Positions 35,101 to 43,300 of a stretch of DNA of 64,000 nt are shown piece by piece. A program made the translations under genes and the position numbers. The notes below the pieces were generated by a model. That model did not search any database and was not told the origin of the DNA. It saw only the letters and a list, made by a program, of their open reading frames with translations. Source of the DNA: Spartobacteria bacterium UBA695. Lineage in GTDB: Bacteria > Verrucomicrobiota > Verrucomicrobiia > Chthoniobacterales > Chthoniobacteraceae. Location: contig DBMP01000025.1 of assembly GCA_002298145.1 (NCBI GenBank), forward strand, positions 124,001 to 188,000, read 5' to 3'. Within the stretch, counting starts at the first letter, position 1, and every line of letters starts with the position of its first letter.

Positions 35101-35233
35101 AAATCTGCCGGTTACTCTGAGCTCTGGAAAAGAAGGCCAACACCAGAACGGTGAGCAGCACCAGCGAAGCGAGCGTGATAACAAGGGCCATACCCCGGCC
35201 GTTCTGAGGAAGAAGGCGTGGAGCGTTTTTCAT
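32174..35233 (-). CDS. Verru_Chthon cassette protein A-like, giant GspK-like tip pseudopilin (cassette 1)
   Basis: A 1019-residue protein with one N-terminal membrane segment after a short basic leader: GRGMALVITLASLVLLTVLV. The leader end (Arg-Gly before Met-Ala-Leu) and the absence of Glu at +5 match T2SS GspK, the minor pseudopilin at the pseudopilus tip. The remaining ~970 residues are soluble, Ser/Thr/Asn-rich, and probably extracytoplasmic; GspK is usually about 330 residues, so this is three times larger. Start 35233 is chosen because its ATG overlaps the cassette C stop (ATGA). Length and position match the TIGRFAM family I recall as Verru_Chthon cassette protein A. Confidence 0.75.
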   Translation of the reverse strand: MKNAPRLLPQNGRGMALVITLASLVLLTVLVLAFFSRAQSNRQISYSSTSLLNSKFAARSAMDIITGELRAEIADSTRSIPSGSNGVWLYQPTSAAYLLPAQLGVSGASGPLAKVSADSTPIRPNGTIQGSSVSISTPGLNGQSISAARWFTARGSSPMLGSQSTLPTWLFLTRGNGVKTPGSLADARNAANSDYVIGRFAYTVYNIGQLLDANLAGYPSTAAADAALKSSCAYADLTALGLTSANISSLLSWRNGVTGTDAQTFFEWASGIAPTSGPSSQPALNAARSGHLSIANGDNTVCSRRDLLNNPNLGAAASSLTHFSRTINAPSYAPATVTGTNPNFANLRFQGPANVTHYQDDGSVQTYSVQAGDFLLQRRFSLARIAWLTHTGPLAGISDDAIKACFGLKWDSSMNGWIYVGDSDSVQSTIKTLAQVAAANREPNFFELLQAGILQGSLGQSSGNTGMSTGGLDGVSINKAYQIIRIGANIIDQYDSDSYPTVINFNNYQFYGIEDIPYFNKIVFKNYAPNIVGGHFAPPYHVYFLYELWNPHQLVSSDTTGRPTRFRVRVGSSAKYQLVGVKSYGPPTVTTTLMASSSLLSTADSSLMEFDVDSVNSDPKFSYREPRLIRTGDSPKLWPELADPTLGACNALRLQDVTSLPSGETTMVGMVYTLSSGIFVLEYKDGSVWRPYTTFTGHEESGGTGIGGAGSYVAALPFTANIGVKNLTFTCKSDPRTFRLDAVDCIGSDQTEGDNSLHSSANAYLYNNHIQPSFIPKNTVTYMSMLAINTSTAKDPNNRALYYTDGDNIVRPADAAYGGNPYELGDSASRPVVLNRPFRNVGELSYAFRDLPWKTLDFFSDKSADGALLDLFSVSDEPACTAGRVSLNSSQPAVVQSLFSGAQYITNASDLASSFVAYSGANTFSNIALLPNFVATGPANLSFIKTQREAPVRALATSSQSRTWNLLIDVVAQTGRYTARSNSLNDFLVEGETRYWLSVAIDRYTGKIIDQQLENASEH

Positions 35234-36207
35234 AGGGATTGGGTGGCAAAAGGGGTCACGGGATAACTGCGCTCGAAAACGCGGACGGCCTGACGCACCG
35301 GAAGCGGAATGGTGGAAAATGCGGGGTCGGAAGCCGCCTGCTCCGCCTTGCTTCCCCACGCCCGCAGCGGGGAGAGTTTGTTGGCCGGGACGGGGAAGGC
35401 ATTGCCGAGGTTGGCGATCTGCGTGGCGTTCAACAGGCGTAGCGTGGGAAGATCCAAGGCGACCAGCCCAATGACCAATGCGCTGATGCGGGAGAGATCA
35501 ATATAGTTCACCGCTGCACCGCCGCCGCTGGGGGTAAGCGCGCGAATGGGCGGGCTGTAAACAATTTGCCCGCGGGCGTTGTCGATCGTCGTTCCGTCCG
35601 CGAGCATTACCGCGAGGTTATCGGGATAAAGCTGGAAGCCAATGACCATCCGGATCACCCCCTCGGCCAGCACGTCAAAATCGGCGGTTTTGGGCAGGAA
35701 TGCGTCGAAAGCAGAAGAACTGAAGGAAAGCGGCAATCCGTTGGCCTGAAGCCCCATGAAGCCAGCAGAGGCAAGGGTGCCACCAGCGTTGCTCCACGGA
35801 ATGGATTGACCGGAACGAATCAGGCAAGGCAAGCCGTTGTTATCCGCATGAACATTCACCTGATAAGCAATGATGGAAAGCCCACGATTATTGGTTGGAG
35901 ATGATGCAGGCGATGTAACCGAGGAGATAAACAGCAAGAGCGAGGTGTTGGTTCCGGAAGCGGCGTTTTGAGCCATGAAGTCGGTGTCGCTCCGTTTGAC
36001 CAAGCCTTCCAGATCCAGACCGATGCGGTCGAAAGCCAACCTCGCTTGCATGGCGGCGTCAATGGCACGATTGCTCAGTTTGGTGGTGTGTGTAATGGTG
36101 CCGGTGATCTGGACAATGATGATTGCCAAAATCGACAGGATGGATATCGCCGCCATGATCTCAATCAGCGTAAAACCATTCCGGTTATGGATCGCACGGC
36201 TCTTCAT
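35230..36207 (-). CDS. Verru_Chthon cassette protein C-like, GspJ-like pseudopilin (cassette 1)
   Basis: A 325-residue prepilin. A short basic leader ends in Gly, then the processing site NGFTLIEIMAAISILSILAI with Glu at +5. The sequence after the helix (MQARLAFDRIGLDLEGLVKR) follows the GspJ pattern, in which a long alpha helix ends in an ERD-like segment. It overlaps B upstream and A downstream by four bases each (ATGA). In T2SS, GspJ joins GspI and GspK to form the pseudopilus tip. The C-terminal domain (about 200 residues) is specific to this group. Confidence 0.8.
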   Translation of the reverse strand: MKSRAIHNRNGFTLIEIMAAISILSILAIIIVQITGTITHTTKLSNRAIDAAMQARLAFDRIGLDLEGLVKRSDTDFMAQNAASGTNTSLLLFISSVTSPASSPTNNRGLSIIAYQVNVHADNNGLPCLIRSGQSIPWSNAGGTLASAGFMGLQANGLPLSFSSSAFDAFLPKTADFDVLAEGVIRMVIGFQLYPDNLAVMLADGTTIDNARGQIVYSPPIRALTPSGGGAAVNYIDLSRISALVIGLVALDLPTLRLLNATQIANLGNAFPVPANKLSPLRAWGSKAEQAASDPAFSTIPLPVRQAVRVFERSYPVTPFATQSL

Positions 36208-36755
36208 GGCTGCGGAAAGGTGACGTAGGTTTCCACAAATCCCCTCACCTTCCCCGGTGAGATCAACGCCGAAGGTTCCGTCGCATTACACGGAGGCCAG
36301 TTGACAATCAAGCGGGCATGAATCGGCGTGAGGCTGTTGGCTGCGGGCACCTGGGTGTAGATAATGGAAGCCTGGTAGCGAAGCCGCAGATTGGTGCTGG
36401 TGTAGTCAATCGTGGTTCCATCGTCTTTGACACCCACGGAATAGAGCGAGGAGACTCTATTGGTTTCCAGGGTGGTATTAACAGTGAGCCGGTTATTGCT
36501 CCCTATCTGATAGGGAAGCGCGAGGCCAAAAAGCTGCGATAGCCCGTTGTTCGCCGCCGGGTGGGTATTGCGAAGGTCCGCTTCCAGCGTAGTGAGAAGC
36601 GAGATGGCCTGGGTTTCTTCCGTGGAGTTTTGGTTGCTCTTCATCCCCGCCGGCAGCAATGCAATCAACGTCAGCAACGCAAAAGCGACGATGCCCAACG
36701 CGAGGACGATCTCGACCATGGTAAAGGCCTGCTGCTGGGGGGATATTGGCTTCAC
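36204..36755 (-). CDS. Verru_Chthon cassette protein B-like, GspI-like pseudopilin (cassette 1)
   Basis: A 183-residue prepilin: leader ending QQQA, then FTMVEIVLALGIVAFALLTL with Glu at +5. The VLALGIVAFALL core is the GspI-type pattern. The residue before the cleavage site is Ala rather than the usual Gly, which still permits processing in some prepilins but is atypical. Overlaps D and C by ATGA. Mature part about 165 residues. GspI is the subunit that nucleates the tip complex in T2SS; that role is transferred here by order and motif only. Confidence 0.8.
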   Translation of the reverse strand: MKPISPQQQAFTMVEIVLALGIVAFALLTLIALLPAGMKSNQNSTEETQAISLLTTLEADLRNTHPAANNGLSQLFGLALPYQIGSNNRLTVNTTLETNRVSSLYSVGVKDDGTTIDYTSTNLRLRYQASIIYTQVPAANSLTPIHARLIVNWPPCNATEPSALISPGKVRGFVETYVTFPQP

Positions 36756-37453
36756 AGGATGTTCTCTTTGCGGATCACGTTCACACTGCCATTAATGCCT
36801 GACAAGCGAAGGATGAACGGATTGCGGGCGCGGGGGGTATCCGGAGCGCTAGGGTTGAGAGGTTGATCAACGCCGATTTTGATGTAGCGCGTCGGCTCGG
36901 ATTTCAAAACCCGCGCTTCTCCAGCGGGATTGAACTGGACGATGCAGCCGAAAGAACGGACTCCCGCCCTGCCTGCAAAGCGGCTAAAGGAATCGATATC
37001 GGTATCGGAAGGCTTGGAATCGTCCGCCGTCGAAGGGGAGGCGCCTTGCAAGCTGTCGTAAAGCCAAAAGTTGCCAAACCCACGGACATTCCCGGTCAAA
37101 CGCCATTTCGTATCGTCAGCCATGCTGGCGGCGTCGTCATTTGTCAGCGAGCCGTCAACGGAATAAATGGTCGCAACAATGAGGGTCGGCTGCATCACGC
37201 TCGAATCGCTTGAAACCCGGGCAAGCCCCACTCTGGTGTAGGTATGGTGGGTCATCGCGTAGATGCGGGCCATTTCATAAGCTCCGGACAAATCCTCGAT
37301 GGTTTTGGATGCGGAGCTCGAACCCGTCACGGACTGGATGACGGGAGCCGAGACGACCGTCATCATCGTAATTACAGCAACTACACTCAGAAGCTCGACC
37401 AGCGTAAAAGCCGCGATGCCTCCAAAAATTCCTACATGGATGCGGGGGGGCAT
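36752..37453 (-). CDS. Verru_Chthon cassette protein D-like, GspH-like pseudopilin (cassette 1)
   Basis: A 233-residue prepilin and the first gene of cassette 1. Leader ends GGIAA, then FTLVELLSVVAVITMMTVVS with Glu at +5 and Ala at -1. The helix continues into SKTIEDLSGAYEMARIYAMT, the GspH-type pattern in which the spine helix ends in a run containing AREYA-like residues. The order D-B-C-A therefore equals gspH-I-J-K. Upstream (37454-37474) the GH43-like gene ends 21 bases away on the same strand, so cassette and enzyme may share a transcript. Confidence 0.8.
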   Translation of the reverse strand: MPPRIHVGIFGGIAAFTLVELLSVVAVITMMTVVSAPVIQSVTGSSSASKTIEDLSGAYEMARIYAMTHHTYTRVGLARVSSDSSVMQPTLIVATIYSVDGSLTNDDAASMADDTKWRLTGNVRGFGNFWLYDSLQGASPSTADDSKPSDTDIDSFSRFAGRAGVRSFGCIVQFNPAGEARVLKSEPTRYIKIGVDQPLNPSAPDTPRARNPFILRLSGINGSVNVIRKENIL

Positions 37454-37474
37454 ATGGGGTGCTTAATTTTATGA

Positions 37475-38491
37475 CTATCTCAGTGGAATCGCAATATTCC
37501 AGGTATTCAAAGCTCTATTAAATCCACCAGGGCCGTCCGCTGCGGCGGCGAACAGGCAGATGGGGCGACCCTGTTGGTCAAAGAGCAATTGCGCGCGCTC
37601 CAAACAACCGAGCTGGGTCGTTTCCCCATTTTCAAAGGTGATCGTTCGCGAATACGCCTTGGGAGGCTCCATAGGAGTCCAGTGAATAGCGTCATCGGAC
37701 CGGAAATGGGCACCCGCATGCACCTCCCCCGTAATGCCGCCCAGCATGTCTTTGGCCAGCATTTCGTAATGATCTTTCTCCCACCAGACAAAGGGATCCT
37801 CCACGAAATCCCCGTTCTCGAAACGGAGAACCGGCTCGTCCGACAGGCGGTAATACGGTCCCTCAAACGTATCGGCAGCGGCCACCCCAATGCGTAACCC
37901 ATCGGGTGTATTGGAGCGGTAAAACAGGACAACCCGGCCGTCGTCTCTAATACAAGGCGCGGGGTTGGTCACGATCTGCGAATCCCATTTGTCTGGGCGC
38001 GGTTCGAGAATGGGCCGATCCATGGCTTTCCACGGCCCATCCAGTGAACGGGAGGTGGCCAGGCCGATCCGGATATTGGCATAGCTTTCATCACGCTGTG
38101 CCTGGCAGCAATCCGGCGAATCAGGCCGGAGCGGGCCGGAAAAGGAGGAGCCGATGTAATAGAGCAAATAGGTGTCACCGCACTTGTGAATGGACGGATT
38201 GTGAGCCATGCGTCCATCCCAGGCCTTGGGGTCGCTGTTGGGAATCACCTTTTCCAAGAAACGATAGGGACCATACGGCGTGTCGGAAACAGCCCGGACA
38301 ATCTCCGAGCTCAGCACATAACCGATGAACATCGGCAAAGCTCGGGACCACCGGGAAGCGAACATATAATAGCGTCCATCTTCTCCCTCAATCACCGAAC
38401 CACACCACACCCAGTAACCTTCCATGCGAAATCCCGTATTATGGGGAACCCGCTTGACGCGTTGAAAAAATGGAAATGAAGAATTCACCAT
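37475..38491 (-). CDS. GH43-like five-bladed propeller glycosidase
   Basis: A 338-residue protein without a signal peptide. Repeated blade motifs such as GEDGRYYMFASRWSR, RMAHNPSIHKCGDTYLLYYI, IVTNPAPCIRDDGRVVLFYR and DFVEDPFVWWEKDHYEMLAK fit the five-bladed beta-propeller of GH43 and related families. The ATG at 38491 is preferred to a TTG at 38500. It lies between the SGNH esterase and cassette 1, all on the same strand with gaps of about 20 bases. Its substrate cannot be told; arabinan, xylan or galactan side chains are typical for GH43. It could also belong to a related unassigned propeller family. Confidence 0.7.
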   Translation of the reverse strand: MVNSSFPFFQRVKRVPHNTGFRMEGYWVWCGSVIEGEDGRYYMFASRWSRALPMFIGYVLSSEIVRAVSDTPYGPYRFLEKVIPNSDPKAWDGRMAHNPSIHKCGDTYLLYYIGSSFSGPLRPDSPDCCQAQRDESYANIRIGLATSRSLDGPWKAMDRPILEPRPDKWDSQIVTNPAPCIRDDGRVVLFYRSNTPDGLRIGVAAADTFEGPYYRLSDEPVLRFENGDFVEDPFVWWEKDHYEMLAKDMLGGITGEVHAGAHFRSDDAIHWTPMEPPKAYSRTITFENGETTQLGCLERAQLLFDQQGRPICLFAAAADGPGGFNRALNTWNIAIPLR

Positions 38492-38508
38492 AATGGCCAA
38501 TAAAAAGG

Positions 38509-40008
38509 TTACTGAGCTTTCAGAATTTTGCCCAAACGCGGATCACACTTGGGCAAGCCTTGGGCGACAAACCCGGCCAAAGAAGCAGCTCCTTCTTTAG
38601 TAAAATGAGTGCGATCATCCGCTTCCGGATTGGCCCTGCGGTTCGCTGTGACGTGGGCGCTCCCCTCTTCTCCCAGGGAATCCAGCCACGCTCCGCTTTG
38701 CTCGTAGAGGTCAATCAGCGGCACCTCCAATTCCGCCGCAACGGCTTTCATGGCATCCGCGTACGGCGCCAACTCCGTCGTGACATGCCCAGCTGAAAAC
38801 AAACGCCGGTGAGGCGGGGTAACGAGGACGGGGGTTATCGCCGCTTTGCGCGCCTGGACGATATAGCGACGGAGGTTATCCTTGTAATCCGTGGCGGCGG
38901 AGGTCGATTCGGGCCGGTCGGCCCCGTGGGCGTCGTTGTGGCCGAACTGGATCAAAATAAAGTCGGGCTTCGCGGTCAGGATTTTTTGCCAGCGGTCGGG
39001 GGGAAACGTTTTGGTGCTGGTGCCGCCTTGCGCTTCATTGATGAAGGCAACCGAGGGGATCGTATATTGCCGCAGCATCTGCCCCCACCCCCGCAACAAA
39101 GCGTCGTCGGGATAATTGCAAACCGTCGAATCGCCAATGATTCCGATTTTCAGAGGCCGTTCAACCGCCACCGACTTTGCAGCCGGGACCGCGCCAAGGT
39201 TGGCTTTGTAGATCTCCTTAATTTGCTCCAGGCTTAACGCCCCTGTGCCATCCGCTTCGGAACTGTAAATGGCGATATCGTCAAGCATCCCGTGAAAAGG
39301 GCGGGTGCCGATGCTGTTATTTCCAATGGTAAGAGAACCGTGCTGATTGAGTTCCACCGTCTTTCCCGCATCGAGATTTTCCGTGGCAACGACCTCCGGA
39401 TCGGCGGTCGGAGTTCCTCCGTAGAAAACAGCACTCCCCTTGGTGCTATCATAAGCCACCGCGAAGAACACCCAGTGTCCATCCGCATTCTGGTTGAAAC
39501 AGTTTTTAGACCGATAGGGGATCGTCGCCGCCTTTCTGTTGATTCCAAGAGAAAGCATCCCGCCGTCTCCCGTGAAAAAGATAAATCCGTTGAGCAGGGG
39601 ATCCGTATACTCCACGATCCGAGCTGCTTTTCCCAAAGGGCTGGCCGCTTTGAACCACCCCGTCACAGTAAATGACGCCATTGGGCCAAGCCCCCTGGAA
39701 TCATCGGAAATTTTGGCCGTTCCACCGGATTTTCCATCGGCTCCCATGGCTTGGGTGGTCTGGCCAATATCGAGGGCAAAGTCTCCTGGTTTTCCGGTCA
39801 ATCCGCTCCCGTCGGCCCCGTAAAGGCTGACCGGTTCATTGCTTGAGCTGTGCATCACCAACTCCGCAGAATTGCTGCCCAAACCATACGCGGAAGTTCC
39901 CGTTCCGGCGTTAAAATCAAAGGCAAGGCGCGGCTCGATTGCGGGAGCCATGGAGAGCGATGCGCAAATGCACGCCGAACACAGCCAAGAAGACAGGAGG
40001 GATCTCAT
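38509..40008 (-). CDS. Exported LamG domain plus SGNH/GDSL esterase (CE12-like)
   Basis: A 499-residue protein: signal peptide (LSSWLCSACICASLSMAPA), then a LamG/concanavalin-like domain (about 27-260) with GWFKAASPLGKAARIVEYTD and HGMLDDIAIYSSEADGTG, then an SGNH hydrolase (about 280-499). The hydrolase has IIGDSTVCNYPDD (block I Ser), GHNDAHGADRPE (block III) and DDRTHFTKEGA (Asp and His of the triad). This fits rhamnogalacturonan or other acetylesterases of the CE12 type, removing acetyl groups from a polysaccharide outside the cytoplasm. Start ATG at 40008, 47 bases from a LacI-type palindrome. Confidence 0.8.
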   Translation of the reverse strand: MRSLLSSWLCSACICASLSMAPAIEPRLAFDFNAGTGTSAYGLGSNSAELVMHSSSNEPVSLYGADGSGLTGKPGDFALDIGQTTQAMGADGKSGGTAKISDDSRGLGPMASFTVTGWFKAASPLGKAARIVEYTDPLLNGFIFFTGDGGMLSLGINRKAATIPYRSKNCFNQNADGHWVFFAVAYDSTKGSAVFYGGTPTADPEVVATENLDAGKTVELNQHGSLTIGNNSIGTRPFHGMLDDIAIYSSEADGTGALSLEQIKEIYKANLGAVPAAKSVAVERPLKIGIIGDSTVCNYPDDALLRGWGQMLRQYTIPSVAFINEAQGGTSTKTFPPDRWQKILTAKPDFILIQFGHNDAHGADRPESTSAATDYKDNLRRYIVQARKAAITPVLVTPPHRRLFSAGHVTTELAPYADAMKAVAAELEVPLIDLYEQSGAWLDSLGEEGSAHVTANRRANPEADDRTHFTKEGAASLAGFVAQGLPKCDPRLGKILKAQ

Positions 40009-40054
40009 GCATTTAAAATATGACTAGTCTTCTCCCGCAACAATCGATGTGCAG

Positions 40055-40069
40055 TGCATGCCGATGCAT
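40055..40069. promoter_or_regulatory. LacI-type operator candidate upstream of the SGNH gene
   Basis: TGCATGCCGATGCAT contains the inverted repeat TGCAT-N4-ATGCA. An identical 15-mer lies upstream of the PEP-CTERM gene at 44495-44509. Both are intergenic, and a LacI-family gene is next to the second. Confidence 0.45.
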
Positions 40070-40215
40070 CAAACGCAAATTATTTTCACCCATCGAAACC
40101 CAGCTTTAATGGGCATTACACGGCGACCCGCCGCGTGCTTTCGCTTGACTAGTCATCGGCTTTAAATGCGCTGTTCCCAAGCAAAAACCCAGCCCACTCC
40201 CTCTAAAAATAAATA

Positions 40216-40253
40216 CGCCGCAGCACCTTCTTCGCTATGAAGATGCTGCGGCG
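40216..40253 (-). terminator. Strong hairpin terminator after the large PEP-CTERM gene
   Basis: CGCCGCAGCA (40216-40225) pairs with TGCTGCGGCG (40244-40253), a 10-bp GC-rich stem. On the minus strand it is followed by TATTTATTTTT. It ends the PEP-CTERM transcript and isolates it from the SGNH promoter. The rest of the 306-base gap (40009-40314) holds two TGACTAGTC-type palindromes and the operator above. Confidence 0.85.
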
Positions 40254-40314
40254 ATGCAATGAGATATTCGCAATACCTCGTACCCCTTACAGAGTTGCGG
40301 ATATTTTAAGATGA

Positions 40315-43300
40315 TTACCGGATATGCTTGCGGCGCATCCGCTGGCCAAATGCCAGCATCCCAAGCCCACCCATGAGCATTCCCCAAGTACTGGGCTCTG
40401 GAACAACCGTCAATGTGACGTCGTTGTTGACGCTATCTCCATCGGCGCTGCCTGCATAGTTCAACAAGTACTCCGTGCTGCCGATAGAGAACACGTACGT
40501 TTTACCGACACCGGTGATTGCATAGGTGGAGCCGCTGGTGATGATTTCAGAGAAGTAACCACCGGTCGTCGTCGACAAGCCGGTGTTATCGATCAGCGTG
40601 ATGGTATTTCCCAACGCCAATCCGCTCAGCGTGGAGAGATCGAGGATGCCGGTCAGGGTCACATTGCCGCTGACCTTGATTTGATCATATCCGCCGATTC
40701 CGGCCACCGTTCCGGTGATTTCCATCGCCAATGTAGCGGTTGGGGACATCGTCAGGTCGCCATTGATGCTCGTGATCCCAGGGCTATTCCCCGGAGCCAA
40801 AGTACCGCTCAAAGCGAGGTTGCCATTGATCGTCCCGGATCCTTTCAACAACCCGGCTACGCTCATGGAGCCGTCCAAAGTTCCATTGTTGCTCAACGTG
40901 GCTCCGGCGCTGACCGACAAGGTGCCGGTGGTGGTTACCGCACCCGTCAAGGACGTCGTTCCGCTCTGAACCGTCACACTGCTTGCCCCAAGCGTGCCTT
41001 TCAGGTTGCTGGCACCGGTGAGGGTAGTGGCCCCAAGAGTCAAGAAGTTGCCGTTGACCGTTCCCCCGTTAATATGCGTTGCACCGCTCACGGAACCAGA
41101 GCCGCTGAGCGTCATGCCGCTCTGGACTGTCAGGCAGCCTGTGATCGTGCCATTATTAATAACGTTGCCGTTGAATGCAGCCGCCGATGCCGTTGCGCCG
41201 CCGCCAATAATCACATCATTGTTGAATGTCAGGTTTCCGGAAATCGCGCCGTTGTCGGTGACCGTACCGTTAATGATGCCGCTGCCATTGAGCGTGCCAT
41301 TGGCATTCACAGTGACGGCACCGTTCAACAAACCGTTCTCGGAGGCCACAGCATTGCCCATCACGGTGAGGTTGCTCATGGTGGTGCCTGAAGCGGTCAA
41401 TGTGCCGGATGAAACCGTCGCCCCACCAGCGACCGTGTTGATGCCGGAAAGGGTGCTGTTACCCGTGAACGTTCCGGAGCCGCTGATGCTCAACCCAGAG
41501 CCATTAACAGTGCCGCCTGCAACTGTGACATTCCCCCCCACGGAGCCACTGCCGCCAAGGATGGCGGAATTGACTGTAACCGCGCTTGCGGCGGCAAGTG
41601 ATCCATTGACATTCAAGGTGCCGGCCGAAACGGTGGTGCTTCCCGTGTAGGTATTGCTTCCCGCCAGGGTCAAAGCGCCGCCGCCTTTTTTCGTCAGGCC
41701 GCCGGTGCCAGACAACACGCCGCTCAGGCTAATGTCGTGAGCCACGCCGGACGCATCGGATGCCTGGAAGGTGATGCCTCCGGCGTTGAGGGTCATGGGA
41801 ACCGAGGAGGACCAGTCTGCTTTCGCGCCAATAGTGGCCCCGCTCGAAAGGGTAACACTTGCCACTGAATTGGTGCCACCGCTGTTGGCTAAGATGCCGC
41901 CGCTGCCGATATACAACGCCCCGCCGCTAACGGTTAACTTGGCGATTCCGGAAGCGATGGAAGATGATCCCAGGAGGGTGATTTTTTCGAAAGTCGAGGT
42001 GCCTCCCGTAAACGTCGCCTGACCGGTTTGGTTATCCGCGTTGGCCAGAACAAGTCCCGTTGATGCGGTGGATACGAGCGTTCCGCCCGTAACCGTCAGG
42101 GTGCCAAAACGGGGGGTGGTATTCGTGTCGCCAAGAATGAAAGAGCCGCCGACCGTGAACAAGCCCGCGCTCATGTTCATATTCCCGGAACCGTTGCCGT
42201 TCGTGCTGCCGCCCCCTAGGGTAACGCTGGAGGCGGTGCTCGTCCCCCCAGTAATAATCACCCCCGTGGTCGAACTGGAAACGCCGTTATCCCGGCTAGA
42301 GGCAACAACCCCCAGCGAGTTGACACCTCCGCTGATTTTGAGGACAGAGTTGTTGTTGTCGAGGGTGATGCCCCCGTTGAAGATAGAGGTTCCCGAAGTC
42401 AGGTTGATGCTGTAACCGTTGGTGCCACCGGCCCCAGTGTCTTTAACGGTGTTGGTGACCGTAAGAATGCCGCCGTTGTTGCTCAGCGTGCCGCTCTGCG
42501 CAGTATTGTTGAACACCAAGTTGCTAACCGTGTAGTTGCCACCGGCATTGACATTCACGTTGGAGGTGGAGCCGAACAATGTCACGGTACTGCCGGTGAC
42601 CGTGCCCGTCAGGGCCAGAGTCGCTCCATCGTTAACCGCGGTTGCGCCATTGTAGGTTCCTGAATTCAGGGCCAGGGTGCCCGCGGTAACGGTCGTGGCC
42701 CCGGTATAGGTATTGGAGCCGGATAGCGTCACCGTTCCCGCGCCGGTCTTGACGAGCGAGCCGGTACCGCCAATGGGGCCACTCAGGCTGATGTTGTGTG
42801 CCACTCCGGACGCGTCCGCAGCCTGGAGAATAATGGAGCCGGAAACGATGCTCATCGAAGCGGAGGACGACCAGTCGCTCTTCGCGGCAAGAACCGCATT
42901 GTTGCCACCAAGGGAGATCGTTGCCATAGACCCGGCACCGCCGGTGTTGGCCACGATGCCGCCGCTGCCCACGTACACGGCGCCGCCGCTGAGCGTCAGC
43001 TTGGCGGTTCCCGATGTGATGCTTGTTGAAGACAAGAGGGTAATCCCCTCAAAGGTCGATGTACCGCCGGTGAACGTTGCCTGGCCAGTGGCAATGTTCG
43101 CATTGCCGAGAACAAGTCCGCTTGAGGCTGTGGATACAAGCGTCCCTCCCGTGACCGTCAGATTTCCTCCGCGACCGGTGCCGGTGGTGACATCACCCAG
43201 GACAAACGAGCCGCTCACGGTTAGCGAACCCGCGCTGAGGTTCAAGTTGCCCCAGGAGTTGCCGCCAGTGCTGCCGCCTCCCAGCAAAATGCTGTTAGCT

